Part shown: in pieces, positions 43,591 to 56,818 of the stretch | Position numbering within the stretch: position 1 is the stretch's first letter | How the letters are laid out: each line of letters opens with the position of its first letter | Source: Exobasidium rhododendri | Taxonomy: Eukaryota; Basidiomycota; Exobasidiomycetes; Exobasidiales; Exobasidiaceae | Length of the DNA stretch: 64,000 bases | NCBI GenBank assembly: GCA_026210745.1 | Contig: CP110631.1 | Coordinates: 4,588,001 to 4,652,000 of the forward strand | Direction: 5' to 3' | Program-made: the position numbers and the translations under genes | Notes under the pieces: generated by a model | What the model saw: the letters and a program-made list of their open reading frames with translations, nothing else | Told to the model about the DNA's origin: nothing | Database searches by the model: none

Positions 43591-45874
43591 ATGAGAGGCA
43601 TACAGCAGCCAGCTTGGTATGCGGCAGAGGGACAGTCACCACGAAAGGCAAGGCGTTGTTGTCGAAGACCATCATGGCGCTTCAATGTAGCATGGTTCTC
43701 CTTTGCGTTCCTGCTATACTTCATCTATCGAATGTCACTGCCCTCCTTTCCGAAATCGACTCGTTTCATCGACCATCAGGCATTTGGATTACTTGCCGAT
43801 CCCCAAGTGCAAGTGAATGCAACTACAGAATCCAATGACCTCGCAAAGGCGCCAAGCGAGTCCAACATGACCGAAGGCCCTTCTTACCCTCTCAACGTAT
43901 ATGCGCCTTTAGTACCGAATACAGTCCCCCTGACGGAGATCACTGTCATGGCATGCTTTCCCATGGCACTACAAATGTGTAAGCCATATACGACTGTTGA
44001 GAAAGACGCAAGACTGGGGCCTTGGGTCCGTGTAGAGAGGCCTTTGGATCCTGATACTGCTCAGTCCAGATCGCATGAAACAGGTGGTGGACTCATGGGT
44101 AGCCTGGGAACGAACGGCTGGTTCAACAAGCTTCTTGGGTCTTTCGAAGCCAAATATCTGTTCTATCGTCGAAGTAGAAGATCCGACGTTCCCAGAGTAA
44201 TCGACTTGAGATTAGTTCAGACAGGGAGCGACAAACGGCCAATCGGAGGCGACTTTGCTGGATGGCATCGCATCAAGCATGACTTGAAGAGTTCCTTCTT
44301 TCATATTTCTGAAACGAACGCTGCCATGCATCTATATTACCGGACAGTAGGAGGTACAGCAGAAGACAAGATTGGAGAAGAGACCATAATGACAGTTGGT
44401 GGGCAAGAGACAGCTGAATCGGACTTGGATCCCATCACCGAGCTAGATGTAACAGTGAGTCGTGAAAAAGGGAGGAGGGGGAAATCGTCTAGCCAACAGT
44501 CACACTCATAATTTACTCTTCCCACATCGCAGTATGGTCCGGGGCCGGTATGGCCTGGCTTCACCTCGATAGGAATGGTCTCAAAGGCGAATCCGTCTGT
44601 ATCACTTGCAAAGGTGACATTGAGTGCTCGTCGAAAGCCTGTACCGCTGCCCAACCTACCCGTTGATCCACTTTTCAAGTCAGACGGTACATTCAAGATT
44701 CTTCAACTTGCCGATCTTCATTTAGCTGTAAGACATGAAATTTGCAGGGACGTCGACTGGGAAAGTGAGTCAAAGCCTTGCGTGGGTGACGACGACACGA
44801 TGAAGTTGCTAGAACGCTGGCTGGACGAAGAAAAGCCAGATCTGGTCGTCTTGTCTGGTGATCAATTGAATGGACAAATGACTAGCTGGGATGAAAGAAG
44901 TGTAATTCCGAAATACATCACCCCAATCATTGCGAGGAAGATCCCTTGGACGTCGATCATGGGTAATCAGTGAGTGCTCCTGTGTGTCATATCGGGGTGC
45001 GACTCCACTTCTTATGCTTCTCCTTGTCTCGGGAATTGCCTTTTGCAGTGACTCGCAGTCGGGCCTACTAAGTCGATCGGAACAACAGGCACTTCTGAGT
45101 AGATTGCCTTACTCACGCACTCGAGTGGGGCCTGCCGTTCTTCATGAAGGTGATGGAGCCGGCAATTACTACCTCAAATTGCATTCACCTACACCAGACA
45201 ACATGCACCTCTTTACTCTTTACTTTGTTGATTCGGGCGAGAATGCTCCAAGAGAGTCGCTGAACCCATTTGCCAAATGGAAAGGCTACGACTGGATTCG
45301 ATGGGATCAAATTGACTGGTTTCTCACCATTTCAAACAAGATCTCCCAGATTGCTCGACCGTACACACCTGATGGAGCGGCTGATCTGCCATCACTCTGG
45401 AACAGGACAGAGGCGCCGAGTATGAAGAAAGTAAGAAGGCAAGGAACACATCTATCGAAGCCGAAAGCCCTCTTCTTCACTCATATCCCTCTTCCGGAAG
45501 CTTTCAGTCCTCCTGATCTTGACATAGATGGTCACGAACTATCTTGGGGCCACATGGCGGAGTTGTCAACCATTGAAGGAGCGCAAAAGAAAGGCGGTGT
45601 CTTCAGCGCAGTCGTTGCTCAAAAAGAGAACAGAGATGTCATCGGCTTCTTTCATGGACACATGCACAATAACGCTGGTTGTCGGAGAACGTCTGGCATC
45701 TGGATTTGCTTCAATGGAGGCTCTTCTTTTGCAGGATACGGGAAATTAGGACTGGAGAGAAGGAGTCGGGTGATTCATCTTTCCAAATGGGGCGAGCAGG
45801 TAGATACCTGGCATCGATTCGAGAGCACTTCAGGGGCAATAGAACCCCATGTATTATATCGAGAAGCGCTGTAG
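43591..45874 (+). CDS. DCR2-like calcineurin-superfamily phosphoesterase with signal anchor
   Basis: Exons 43591-44454, 44533-44969 and 45049-45874 join in phase, giving 708 residues. The ATG at 43591 follows a GTG that opens the frame. An N-terminal basic stretch and one hydrophobic helix (WFSFAFLLYFIYRM, ~residues 36-49) indicate a type II membrane protein. The pre-catalytic region has YGPGPVWPGF, typical of Dcr2. Metallophosphoesterase motifs are DLHL in LQLADLHLAVRHE, VVLSGDQLNGQ, GNHDSQSG rebuilt across the second intron, FTHIPLPE, and GHMHNN. Yeast Dcr2 dephosphorylates cell-cycle and unfolded-protein-response factors; the substrate here is unknown. The GNHD junction makes the splice model secure. 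Confidence 0.88.
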
Positions 45875-46382
45875 TAGGCATGCTACGATTGTACCATCAT
45901 AATTTCTTTCTCACCATTACGCAATGCTGTGATGCTACGCTCTACGGTGTTGTGTACACAGAGAGGGTCGCGCGTCAGACGAGGTCGTGGCTCTACTTCT
46001 CCCGCACCACTGGAGGACTGCCTCTATTGAAAGCTAGCCGTGTACCGCGCGCCCTACTTCAGATAAAGGATAATGTCGACGCGGGGGTGGGATCGTCCAT
46101 TGCGCTCGCTCAACCCCCGTCTTGCATCGTATCGATTAATCGTTTGGTAGCGCCAAGAGGAGATGTTGAAGCGGTACCTTATTGTAAGAGTGGTAATGTA
46201 CTTTGCGCATGCTCCTGGTCTTGCCGCCTTCTCTCAATCCTTCAACTCTCTCCCCTCGTCTCGACTCTTCTTCACTTTTCCTTCTTCACGTTGATCGTGT
46301 ACATACCCTCTTCCTCTTCTTCTTTTCCTTTCGTTGCGATTTCTTCGTGGGAGCTGGCCTTCCTGATACATAATCTTCGACA
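45875..46382. other. Intergenic region between the DCR2-like and GPI-protein genes
   Basis: About 510 bp. The DCR2-like 3' flank passes into a pyrimidine-rich leader (about 46200-46370, many TTC/CTC) just before the ATG at 46383. Such CT-rich leaders are common upstream of highly expressed fungal genes. No coding frame of note. Confidence 0.4.
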
Positions 46383-47395
46383 ATGTCACCTTACTCTGTT
46401 CTCTTTTCTTTTGCTTTTGTGTACGCCGCCATCTTCGTGGGAGCATCGGAAGCGCTCATGAACGTGCCGAGGAGGGGGCCAGTAGCAGGTGGACCTCGTC
46501 TCAGTTTGGTAGTTGCAGCACCCTTGGCAGCGAGGACAGTGCCACCGAGAGTTATTGTCACATTCACATCAGAGAGTTCAACAAAGACGGCAACCGCAGC
46601 TGCAGCCAAATCGACAAAAGCATCGACATCATCTTCCTCATCGGGAAGTAGCAAAGCCTCTTCGGGCAGTTCCACCGTCTCTTCGAATGCAACTGCCATT
46701 TCACCTCTTGGTTCCGCCACCGATGTGTTCTTAGAAGGAGGCAAATGCAAGGCATCCTGGACTCCAGCAGCGAGTGGGACTACAGCCTGGGAGAACATGA
46801 ACATCGATTTGATGTCTGGTAGTAATTTAGCGATGACCAAATTAGCTACTGTAGCTTCTGATGTGGATGGCACAAGTGCTGATGTGACGTCGTACAACTT
46901 CACATGCCCGAGTGTCACACCAAATGCGGCAATCTACTTTTTGGTGAGTCTGTTGTATGTTCTTTATTGTGTCGGGAAGCAAGCTAATACCCGTGTCCAT
47001 TGTATCTTTCTCTTCTTTGTCCCTTCTGCTCCTCTCTTTGGCAGCAATTCACGACTAGTGATGGCTCAGACCCCACCTGGACCACTCGATTCACGATTGC
47101 CAATGCTCAAGGAAATTCTACTGCTCCTACGGAAGCCAATCAACCAGAAGGAGGCAGTCCAGCGATCCCTTGGGGTGAAGGTCAGTTGCAAACGACTGTA
47201 TCATCGTCTACTTCATCTTCTTCGGCGACTGCATCAAAGCAAACGTCAAGTGCGACGTCGACACTGATCGGCTCCTCTGGCAGCAAGAATGTTGTGTCCT
47301 CCAGTTCACAGAATGGAAGCCTCAGCAAACATCGATGGACCATCCTTTCGCTTGCTCTCCCTGCCCTAGCTAGTGTCACTGCTGCACTTTTGTAG
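46383..47395 (+). CDS. Ser/Thr-rich GPI-anchored cell-surface protein (Kre9/Knh1-like N-terminal domain)
   Basis: Exons 46383-46943 and 47045-47395 join in phase 0, giving 303 residues. The signal peptide is MSPYSVLFSFAFVYAAIFVG..., with cleavage likely after ALA/SEA near residue 24. A Ser/Thr/Ala stretch follows (~60-110), then a folded part with WTPAASGTTAWENMNIDLMSG and LATVASDVDGTSADVTSYNF, as in the fungal Ser-Thr-rich GPI-anchored family (PF10342), and a C-terminal Ser-rich stalk. The end (RWTILSLALPALASVTAALL) is a hydrophobic GPI-anchor signal. It probably sits at the plasma membrane or cell wall and is heavily O-mannosylated. The role of this family is poorly known. It converges on CSN6, 79 bp stop to stop. 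Confidence 0.82.
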
Positions 47396-47474
47396 CCGAA
47401 ATATGGTCTTCTTTCTTGTAAAGCGGCGTAGAATACAATTGGTGGGTGATGGGTTGGGGATCTTTACTCAGCGT

Positions 47475-48789
47475 TCAAATATTGAGTGCTCTAGGACGAG
47501 CTCGGTTGCCACCTCTGCTTCTTGGGCCTGCTCCACCTTCTTCGTTTCCAGTTTGAGACACATCGAAAACGTCCACCAGCTAGTCAAGATGAATAGGATC
47601 AGCATTTAAACACATTCACCATCGTAGCGCCAGCAAATTCACCTCATTTAATGCATTCAGACCGCTGGTCATATTCGCTAGGTAGCTGGTGAGAAGCAGG
47701 TCATTATACTCGGTGAGGAACTCTTGTCGAAATTCTTCCAATTCTCCACTAGCTGGCAATCCTGACACTAGACTGGAGATCTGTCGACATATCTCATCGT
47801 CCTTTGGAATCTTTTGCGACTTGACTGCATGTACGTAGTCGACGACCGTCTTGATACGATCAGAGAGCATTTTGATGGCGTTGTATTGCGTGGTCAAGCT
47901 GGCAATTAGACTGCTCTGAGCATCGCCAACTGCGTCAGGTGGCTTACTGGTATGATCAACGGCGATCCTTTCTGCTTCACCAGTCTCAACGTGATACGAT
48001 GCAGGTCGAAAGAACATTGCAGGACCAGACGTACCACTCGATTGGGCGTCTGGCATTTCTACGTGAGTTTCATAGATCGCTATGGGAAGTTCGCCTCCTG
48101 CTTTTGCTCGCGAAAGTGATGATGGTCCAGGGGAGAGCTGGAGAAAGAGCGGCGATTCGTTGTACTCGATAAGCTGTAAAGGGGCAAGGGTCAATGGATG
48201 GATACGCCAAAGTATTGCAGGCAAGGTGCCCCTTACCTGCTTGTGAATGTCCATATCCGACGGTTGTGGTAAGTGACCAATGGAGTACCATCCAAGAAAT
48301 TCAAAGGTCGGAAAGACTTGTTTGACTGCCAGAGATGATATGAAGCGTCAGTAAAGCAGCTTTCATCAAGCACTTCTGATGGATACCACCTCCCATTGAC
48401 ACTGACATTGTTCCTGTCGTGCCTTGAGGAATTCATGATCAACGCTCCCTCCTTTCAGTGGAATCTCAAATGTATTCTGTATCTCGATCTCTCGTCCTGA
48501 TTGTGTGCCCAACAGTGCTCCTTGTACCTTAACCTCACTCGAGCCGGACTGTATCGCTGTCCTTGTGAGATGCTCCGAGATCGTCAAGATGGGCAAAGGA
48601 TGTCTGCAACGCAAAATATGTCATCAAGGCAGCCTTGCTGACCGAATACACGCACACCTTTCCATACACTCACAGGCTGACATTAAAACCTATAGAAGAA
48701 TCCTTTTGCTCTTCTAGTAGCACTGAAGATACCTTGGAAACCCTCGCATTCTCCACTGGGGCAGTCGGAGATACAAGGGCAGCTGACAT
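47475..48789 (-). CDS. CSN6: COP9 signalosome subunit 6 (MPN-domain protein)
   Basis: Five exons (48789-48674, 48603-48407, 48325-48237, 48173-47643, 47579-47475) join in phase, giving 345 residues. After a short N-terminus, the MPN domain begins LHPLPILTISEHLTRT and continues GALLGTQSGREIEIQNTFEI. The exon 2/3 junction gives EQFKQVFPTFEFLGWYSIG and the next HKQLIEYNESPLFLQL, both close to Csn6. There is no JAMM metal motif, as expected for Csn6. The C-terminal half is helical (RIKTVVDYVHAVK, ANMTSGLNALNELVDVF) and ends in an Arg/Gly-rich tail. The signalosome removes Nedd8 from cullins. eIF3f and Rpn8 are the alternatives; the FKQVF and AERIAVDH blocks favour Csn6. It is divergent from CLPTM1. 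Confidence 0.88.
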
Positions 48790-49006
48790 TGCCGCTCGTC
48801 TCGCCGTCGCAGTGGTGTGTGTACAAAAGGGAAGAAGCAGTGACGCACAGACGTTTTGGCTAAAACACTCTGGCGCGCCTTTTGTTGGTGGGAGCGCTAA
48901 CACGTTCTGAGGGAAGCAATCGACATAAGATCATACCAAGGTGGGCGAAGTTTCGGTGACGCATCCTCTCTGCACTCGTCGTTAATTGATCGAGGGACCA
49001 TTAACC

Positions 49007-51428
49007 ATGTCGTCCACAGGTACACCAGCCCCGGCACGGTCAGCCGCCGAGGCTCCCGCTGCGGGACCCGACTGGAAATGGCAAGTCGGAAAGATGCTCG
49101 TCTTTTACCTGGGCTTCCAAGCTGTTGTAGGACCGAATGGACTCCTCGCTTGGTACCAAGGCAAGACGCAATTTCAGGGCGACGGTATTCAGCCAGCACC
49201 CTTACGGGATGGAGACTCTGCTCCTGTGGGAACTGCATCCAATCAAAACCCGTTCTCTGTCCCGGCCGCGTCACCTCCTCGAGTGCCTTCTAATGCTACC
49301 ACTACGTCGCTCTTTGGACTGCAGGCTCCGCTAGACTTTTATGTCTTCATCACTGCACAGGGTCCTCCCACGGAAGAAGAGCTTACCACGCAATTCTCTT
49401 CACTCGTCCCAGATGCTCAAGGTCCGAGAGTGTCGAATGTCATCGACTTTTCTGACCCAGACTATGCCAGCTTGCTTCAAGATCCATTGCGAAAATCGCT
49501 GAACGAGCCAATCCTCTGGTCATCGAGCAAGAAGAGCAATCGTGTCTTAGCAGGAGTCCGTTGGACAAATATCTCAATGGATGACGATAATCTGATGAAG
49601 AATGTAGACCTCACTTTTGACATTCCAAAAGATGTTCAGACGGCCAATGCAAGTTTGTGGGCCGAGATCTATGCTACACCAATGGGAAGCTCGCCTAGCA
49701 ACAAGAGACAAACCGCGAGAATGCGCAAACGTAAGTGGTCGTTGAAAGGGCAGAAAAGCACAGGCATCCCAGAGCTGAAAATGTCATTTCTCTTCCCAAT
49801 TCAGTGCTTACTCGACTGTATCCAGAGAGGAAGGAGCGAGAAGAGAAAAGTCTCTTCTCCCGATCGAAAGAAGAAGCCAAAGAAGATGAGAGTTCCGCCA
49901 AAAAGCTGTCTAGTTCTCTGCCATTCCTCAACAAAGAAGTGCTGCCCATCATTACTCACTGGCATCCAAATCTGACTTTGGCTCTTGTCAAGCAAGACCC
50001 GGGATCAGGGTATCCTATCGGCAAGCTTCCACCACCAGTCTTGCAGTGGGTTCATGTTGCAGAAGAGGACGATGGGCAAGTTTTGATGGTAGACGGCAGC
50101 TACACTGCTGCCAATTACCCGATCATATTCGCAAACGACTTCTGGCATCTTCGCGAACATATGAATCCCATCAACGATACTCGTTCCACCTTGCCCCTTC
50201 ACATCAATCTCTACACAACATCATTCTTCAAGTTTCAGATGTTGGCCGCCCTGACTGACTCTTTCAACAAACAGCCTGGAATGGCCTCCGGAGAGATCGA
50301 CATGATTAAGAGGACGCTTCTAGAGACTGCCCCTTGGTATCTAGCTGTCACCGTCATAGTATCCATTCTGCACAGTATCTTTGAGTTCCTCGCCTTTAGC
50401 TCTGATGTAACTCATTGGAAAGACAAGAAGAATGTGAGTCGAGAAGGAGTCAGTCAGAAGAGCGCTAGCTAGATATGATGCTGAATCATCTCTATTTTAA
50501 TTATCTCTATTTTTCTTTACCTGTGAACAAGATGGCCGGAGTGTCCCTCGGTACGATCTTGACTAATATTGTCGTGCAAGTAATCATCCTGCTCTACCTA
50601 CTCGATCAGTCTCAGGACACGTCATGGATGATTCTTGCATCGCAGGGTATTGGAATTGTGATTGAAGCGTGGAAGCTCACAAAGGCCGTGACGGTCTCTG
50701 TCGTCGGTCGCAAGAGGGGAGAAGGTGTGAGATGGCTGCAGTGGGTGCCTTATCGAATCGACGTTAAAGACAAGCACGTCCTCAGCGAAGAAGAAAAGAA
50801 GACGCAAGAATTCGACAAGCTGGCTTTTCGTATCGTCGCCTGGGGTGCTGCGCCCTTGTTGGTATTCTACACAATCTACTCTGCCGTGTATGACAAGCAC
50901 AAGGGGGCTTGGTCTTTCACCATCGGAACACTCTGTTCATTTGTCTATGCTTTCGGCTTTGTCAGCTTGATCCCGCAATTGATTGTCAACTACAAACTCA
51001 AGTCTACGGCAGGGATGAGCTCAAAGGTGTTTGTCTTCAAGATTCTAGGGACTTTTGTCGATGACTTGTTTGCGTTTGCTATCAAGATGCCTCTCTTGCA
51101 TCGTCTGGCTTGCTTTCGAGACGACCTTGTCTTCATGGTCTTTTGTGAGTGTCGAAGCAAACGGTGGGCTGTGGGTCCACTTACACAAGCTAATCCTTCT
51201 GTCCCCCCCCCCTCTCTCCCACACACACCACTTTTAGTGTACCAGCGATGGGCTTACGGCGTTGATGACACTAGGGTCAACGAATACGGTCAAGTAGTAG
51301 ACCGCAAAGACAAGAAGGATCCGAAAGGCTCTCTACAGTCGTCATCGCCAGCTTCAGCCACAGCAAAACTCTCAGAGGCAATCGCGCAGTCTGGCGATGA
51401 TGTTGTGGAAAGCAAGAAACGTAGATGA
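49007..51428 (+). CDS. CLPTM1-family multi-pass membrane protein
   Basis: Exons 49007-49730, 49805-50433, 50532-51144 and 51238-51428 join in phase, giving 718 residues. The ATG at 49007 (MSSTGTPAPARSA) is preferred over the upstream open frame. The N-terminal helix (KMLVFYLGFQAVVGPNGLLAW) anchors a large lumenal beta-rich domain. Several helices follow from about residue 410 (YLAVTVIVSILHSIFEFLAF, LGTILTNIVVQVIILLYLLD, SLIPQLIVNYKLKS). The last junction rebuilds VFLYQRWAYGVDDTRVNEYG, a CLPTM1 signature. Animal CLPTM1 proteins are ER/Golgi-associated and affect surface delivery of receptors, and the paralogue CLPTM1L is linked to GPI-lipid scrambling. The fungal role is little studied. The acidic Lys-rich tail is cytosolic. 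Confidence 0.9.
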
Positions 51429-51935
51429 CGTGCTTCTTCACCCTGTCCAACTCCTCCCCTTTCCCAACCTCTTGTATACTCTGAGACCGTTTCCTCAATA
51501 TGATCTTCGCGGCGGAGAATGACGAGACACGGTGACAATGCGTACTAGAAGCCCTCGAGGAGCGTTCAGATGAAGTGTGAGAAGTTAAAGGGCAGATAGA
51601 TACCATAGGACGGTCGTATCGTGAGATGTGATGCATTGAAAAGAAGGGTAGACAAACGAAACAGTGCAATGTGGGGGCAACACAGAGAGAGAGAGACGTA
51701 GGAGAATATAGAAAGAAACGATTAACTCTAGAGGTAGAAGACAGAAGATTCAAAGAGACAGGAAAGTAAGAGACAGAAGTAAGGAGCAAGATATTGTTCT
51801 TTTGCGTGTTTGTTAGTGTGTGTATGGATTTGCTGAAATTTTAAGGGGGGAAAATCCGGGAGAAGGTGTAGAGTGGAAGAGGGTGGAGAAAGAAGAAGAA
51901 AAAGAAGGGGAGAAAGGAAAGTGCTGTTGATTGTT
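51429..51935. other. Convergent intergenic region, CLPTM1 to chitin synthase
   Basis: About 510 bp between two 3' ends. It contains an (AG)n run near 51685-51697 and a purine-rich tract at about 51880-51925. Presumably 3' UTRs and terminators. I see no gene here. Confidence 0.4.
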
Positions 51936-54900
51936 CTATTGAGCCCGCGACATCCTGTTTCCTCCTGGGGCGCCCGTAGGACTGGCAGGGGTATTGCTGG
52001 ACATTCTCCTGACGCCTCTGGTCACTTGTCGCACGCCTCCTGTTGTGGCGACAGGACCGTCGTCGACCAGAGAGAAGCCTCGACTGGCAGTGTTTGGTGC
52101 ATTTGCTCGAGGCCCGCTGTAACCCCCAATGGCATTTGATGGGAGCGGATCCGATAGATCTTCTTCTGGTTCTGCTGTGAAGCCTTGAGCAAAGGTTGCT
52201 TCGACGACGTTAGGATAGCGCTGCTCCGACACGACGTTGCCGTGTTTGACAGGATCAAAGGTCTGTCCAATCGATTGTTGACGAGCAGTGGCTTGATTGG
52301 CGGCCAGGTTGGACAAGCTCATTCGCGTGCTATGGTCGTTGGGATCGGGTGAACTTGAATGCGCGCTCATCATTGGTCTGTTCTCGTCGTCAATGACATT
52401 GTGAAGAGCTGAATGAGCAGGGTACTCGGAGAAAGGCGATGGTCGCATGACGGCGACGGCGGCGGCGTTGCTGCTGTTGTAGTGAGAGGAAGAGCTTGCA
52501 CTGTTGTCTCGAAGTCTGGGAACGGCAATGCTGCCCGGTCTACTCGTCGTGATAAAATTACCACCAGAGACGTTCAATCGCAGCTTACCACCAGCATCCG
52601 GTCCAAGAGGGGCAGGCAACTCGAGCAGTGGCACAGAGTCTAACCTAGCTTTCGCACCTCCTGCTTGCGATCCATTCTTGCTATGTCCCGCATCAGAAGT
52701 ATCGTAAGCGCTACTGCCGTGATTCTGATTCGATAGCAACCTTCCCGTGACATCGTGGGGCAGGCTGGGATTGGAATGATACGTGTCACTGCTGACGACG
52801 CTGAATCGTGTGCTGCCACTTCTCTCCGGACTGTTTGATCGGTGGACAATGTCGTACGTTGAATCTCGACTGTGTGTGCCTGATCTCCAACGTCTCTCTC
52901 TCTCGAACTCGGCCCACCTCTTCATGATAATGTTACTCGGGTCGAATTTTCCCTCTGCGTCTCCGTGGTTTCCTTCCTTCTTGTCACCTTGAACCACTCG
53001 AGTGGCTCCCCAACTAAAGTCATCCATGTGCCAGAAAGCGTAAGCTGGGAAGACGAAATTCCAAATGGGAAGACTGCACAGGTAGATCAACATCCATCCG
53101 ACATAGGCAATCTTCCGAGAGGTGACGACGATTAAAAGACCGGGCAAACCTAGAATGATACCCAGCAAGATTAAGGGGATCGTTGGAATAGGTGTGTGCT
53201 CGATGCCGGCCTTGATGGCAAGGGCGATAACGTAGATGGTGAAGGCAATGGCGGCGGGCAAAACAAGCGTTCCCATCAGCTCCATGAAGACGACGAATCG
53301 CATCGAGAAGCAGAACGTTCCACAGAGATCATTGACGAGAATCAATTCAGCCAAGTTGTGCACAGTCGAATTGATCCACCTACGACGCTGAGAAAGCAAA
53401 ATCCAGAAAGTGTCGGGTACAATCGTCTTGCACACGGCCTGAGGAACGAACATCATCTTCCGCTTAGGGAACGTCTTGAGCATGAGCGTGGTCAGGTAAC
53501 GATCTTCACCCAGGAGGAGCAAATTCTTCTTGTGCAGCGTGTCGACAACGTTCTCAGAGTAGTGTTCGACAATGTCAGGGTTTGCCAAGATCGGCACCCA
53601 GTAGCCATTGGGTCCCTTGGGAGACTTGATACGGTAGGCACTGAAACAGCCAGGCAAACAGGTGACACCACCAAAGCAGGCCTCAAAGGCCTTTGTCTGA
53701 TGATGAGAGATGTAGTACTCGAAAACTGGATATTTTCAGAGGTTGTGAGACAAGCAGTGGTCAGTCTTCGAGGACACCCGAGTCAAGTCTCTCCCCAGGT
53801 ACACGCCCTGCACTCACCTTGAATCATCGTCACCCATGTCTCGGACTTGTTCGCAATCTTTGTCTCACCACACAGTCCCATGATCTCCGGATCTTCCACC
53901 ATACAGGCCACCATTCGACTGAGACTGTCTGGGAATACCTTGGTGTCGGCATCCACCATCAAGACAATCTCGTAGTGATCAGGACTGACTCCGGTGACCC
54001 TCCAAATCGCATTGAAGAACTCGTAGTCGAACAAAGTCATCCTTTCGTCGAACATAACTTTCTGCATAAAGGCCATCAACAAGACTTGACTATCACGCTT
54101 TCCTCGGTTACCTGGCTTGGCACTATCGGCTTCCAGAGGGGAACCGCACTTGGCGACCAAGACGACGGGAACTCGCTGTTGTTTGCTCCTTTCCACCGTT
54201 TCGTCATCGTAGTCGTAGAATCCGGCATACACCTTTGCCATGTTGTGACGCTTGAAGCCGTCGGCAATGGCTACATACGAGTGACCTTCGACTTCTTCTG
54301 GTGGGGTGACAAAGTCTTTCATCATGGACAGACAGATGTCTGGCGTTGACATGTCAGAGCCGGCTCCCTTGACGATTCCATCAGCAATGACGAGTATCAA
54401 TTTGTGGCTGTTGGGGTAGTCGGTATTTGCCAAACTGTCCAGCGTTGTTCGAAGACCTTCAAACGATTCACTGTACGCCGTGACCAAACAGATGCTGTGA
54501 GCAAGAGGATAATTGAAAGGTTGGTAGTCGGGAGGAGGCTGAGGAATGACATTGTGCAACGGGAAGGGGCAAGCGCCCATCAGACCGACTTGAGCGCCTG
54601 CATCGTTGGAGAAGCTTGAGCGTCTGGAGCTGGGGCCGTATGACTGGAAATCTCTGCCGGCTTGAGCGAGCGATGCGGAGCTTCTCACGCCTCGTAAGCT
54701 AGGCGAGCCAGGAGGACTGCCGAGAGGCGTGGAGAGTCCAAGTCGACTTGCTCTTGAATTGGGTGATCTAGTACCACTTCCCTTTTCAGAATAGGCTATC
54801 CGTGCTCCTCCTACCTTCGGCATTGCGCCACTCAGCGCGTACCCGGTACTGAATCGACTCGTCGTTGGCAGGAATGACTTGTGCTTCTTGGCATTAGGTC

Positions 54901-56818
54901 GATAGCCAGCAGGAGCAGGACGATAAATGTCATCACTCCACTGTTCAATCTCGGCAGATCGTTGCATCCTTTCTTCGTACGTCTCATTGCCGTAATTGCC
55001 AAGTCTCCAGCTGATGAACCATCCAAAGATGACAGCCATGAAGAACTTGATCGCTACGACACCGATAATAAAGACCAGCGATACATACAATTCCACCTTG
55101 GAAGCAACACAACCAATCGTTTCTGAGTCGACATAGCCGACCTTGACGATTTGATTGAGACAGCTGAATAGAGCGTCTTGCTTTGATCTCATCACCATGG
55201 CCGTGACGTCTCGACCAGCGTATTGAGCATCTCGAGTAGCCAGTTGAGTGAACAAAGCTGGCTTGCTGACATTTGCGTTCATCTGTGCTAACCTGCTCAT
55301 ATCCAAGACGGAACCTTTCCATACGACGAGATTCTTAGTAGGATCTTCCACTTGACTCCACTCGTAGTATAATTGCCCTTTTCGCAGAGGATTGGTGGGC
55401 AAGAGAAAGTTGTTCGTGACAGACGTATTATGACACCAGGAGCTGTTCACCGTACTGGTAGCACCGGTCTCCGTGTACAGCTGACAAGGAAAGTAAGCGG
55501 TAGGCTGACCGCCTCCCACGCTGTTCGTCAATAGAGCGGAACATTCTCCGCCAACAACTTGAAAGAGATTGGAAGCGTCCTTGCTTCCAGTAAGCCAAGG
55601 TTGAGAGTAGGCTGGATTGGTGTGATTGTACTCGGTGTTCAATCCAAAAGGTCCTACATTGGGATGGAAGAACGTGTTGAAATTGTAGCTGTAACCATGG
55701 AAAACGGTGGAACCTGCATCAACATCGCCCGCTTCGTATCGAGTCGTTCTTGTGTCACAGACAGCTTCTGTGAAGCCAAAGGTGATGAAACCGACAAAAG
55801 ACATGACAAGGATGATAAAGCTGACCAGACCAATCTTTTCCCGCCAGGCCCTTTGCTGCTCTGGCGTCTTCATGCCAAAGAGCGAAAGGATCGGCGAAGG
55901 ACAACAGATGGTGAGAATGTAGCAATAGATCATCCATGGACCAACTGGTCCAGGCGCAATCTTGGACTGCTTCTGTACATCGTCCAACTCTCTCGGCAGG
56001 TCTTTCCGATGCAGTTGGCTGGATCTCCTTCGCAGACTAACACCTCGCTTTAGAATGTTGATGCCAGACTCGACTTGGTCCTCATCTCTTCCCAGGATCG
56101 ATTTACCTCGACGAATCTCACCAGCACCGCCGGGGACAGGTCTTCCTAGACCACCAGGTGGTATGTTTGAGTTCATCAGGGGAACTCGAGCTCCAGAAGG
56201 TGCCATTCCAAGCCCGCTAAGACCACCACCAGGGCCTTGTAGAGATACCGGGTCGGTACCGTAAGGGGCTGCGCCGTGCTGAGGTAAATGACCTGTCGTC
56301 GATGGCATGTAACTGAACCCGGCTGCCCTTCCGTTCGAATCCACAGCGTCCATATTTGCAGCATGATTTCGGTAGTACCATTGACGATGACTTGGGTCCA
56401 TTCTTTCACGATCAGGCCGAACTAAACTCTTCTTCCTTCGGAAATTAGGATTTGCACCAGAAAAGCCACCCTCAGTGTCAAGGAGGGCATTCGTACTTCG
56501 ATCAAGCTCAGGAACATCCGAAATACCAGTCATGGCACTTCCTCGTCGATCCCCCATCGTCATTCGGTCCTTCTTTATGATAGACTCGGAGCTATCTTGA
56601 TTACGTTCCAGGGGTTGTCGACTTGGTTCTCGAAACGAGACTGAAGGATTGCCGTAATTGGGACGATTCGAGGCATACTGAGAGAAGCTACCGCCCTGAT
56701 AATTATCCGATGAGGCTGGAGGGGACGAATAGGGATTGGGCTGCCTAGCTGGTCTTGGTGGTGCTCCTGCAAGAGGCTGGCCGTCCTCCCTTCGGCCTTG
56801 CCTGTTTTCGTTATTCAT
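51936..56818 (-). CDS. Chitin synthase, CHS3-like (class IV or VII)
   Basis: Exons 56818-53818 and 53725-51936 join in phase 1; the junction gives [21 protein letters not shown]. The product is 1596 residues. The first ~270 residues are disordered. Then come paired transmembrane helices around residues 295 and 345, a long extracytoplasmic-type loop, and a further helix near 590. The glycosyltransferase-2 catalytic core starts near 770 ([20 protein letters not shown]), with [10 protein letters not shown] near 955, [11 protein letters not shown] near 1070 and [12 protein letters not shown] at 1113-1117. Membrane helices follow, and the last ~350 residues are Ser/Asn-rich and disordered. Chs3-type enzymes polymerise GlcNAc from UDP-GlcNAc into wall chitin. 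No myosin head is present, excluding classes V/VI. It is longer than the usual ~1200 residues because of its disordered ends. Confidence 0.93.

Noticed and set aside
53196-54349. Two plus-strand frames of 208 and 218 codons within the chitin synthase
   Set aside because: Antisense to the catalytic core, non-ATG or poor starts, no similarity to known folds.
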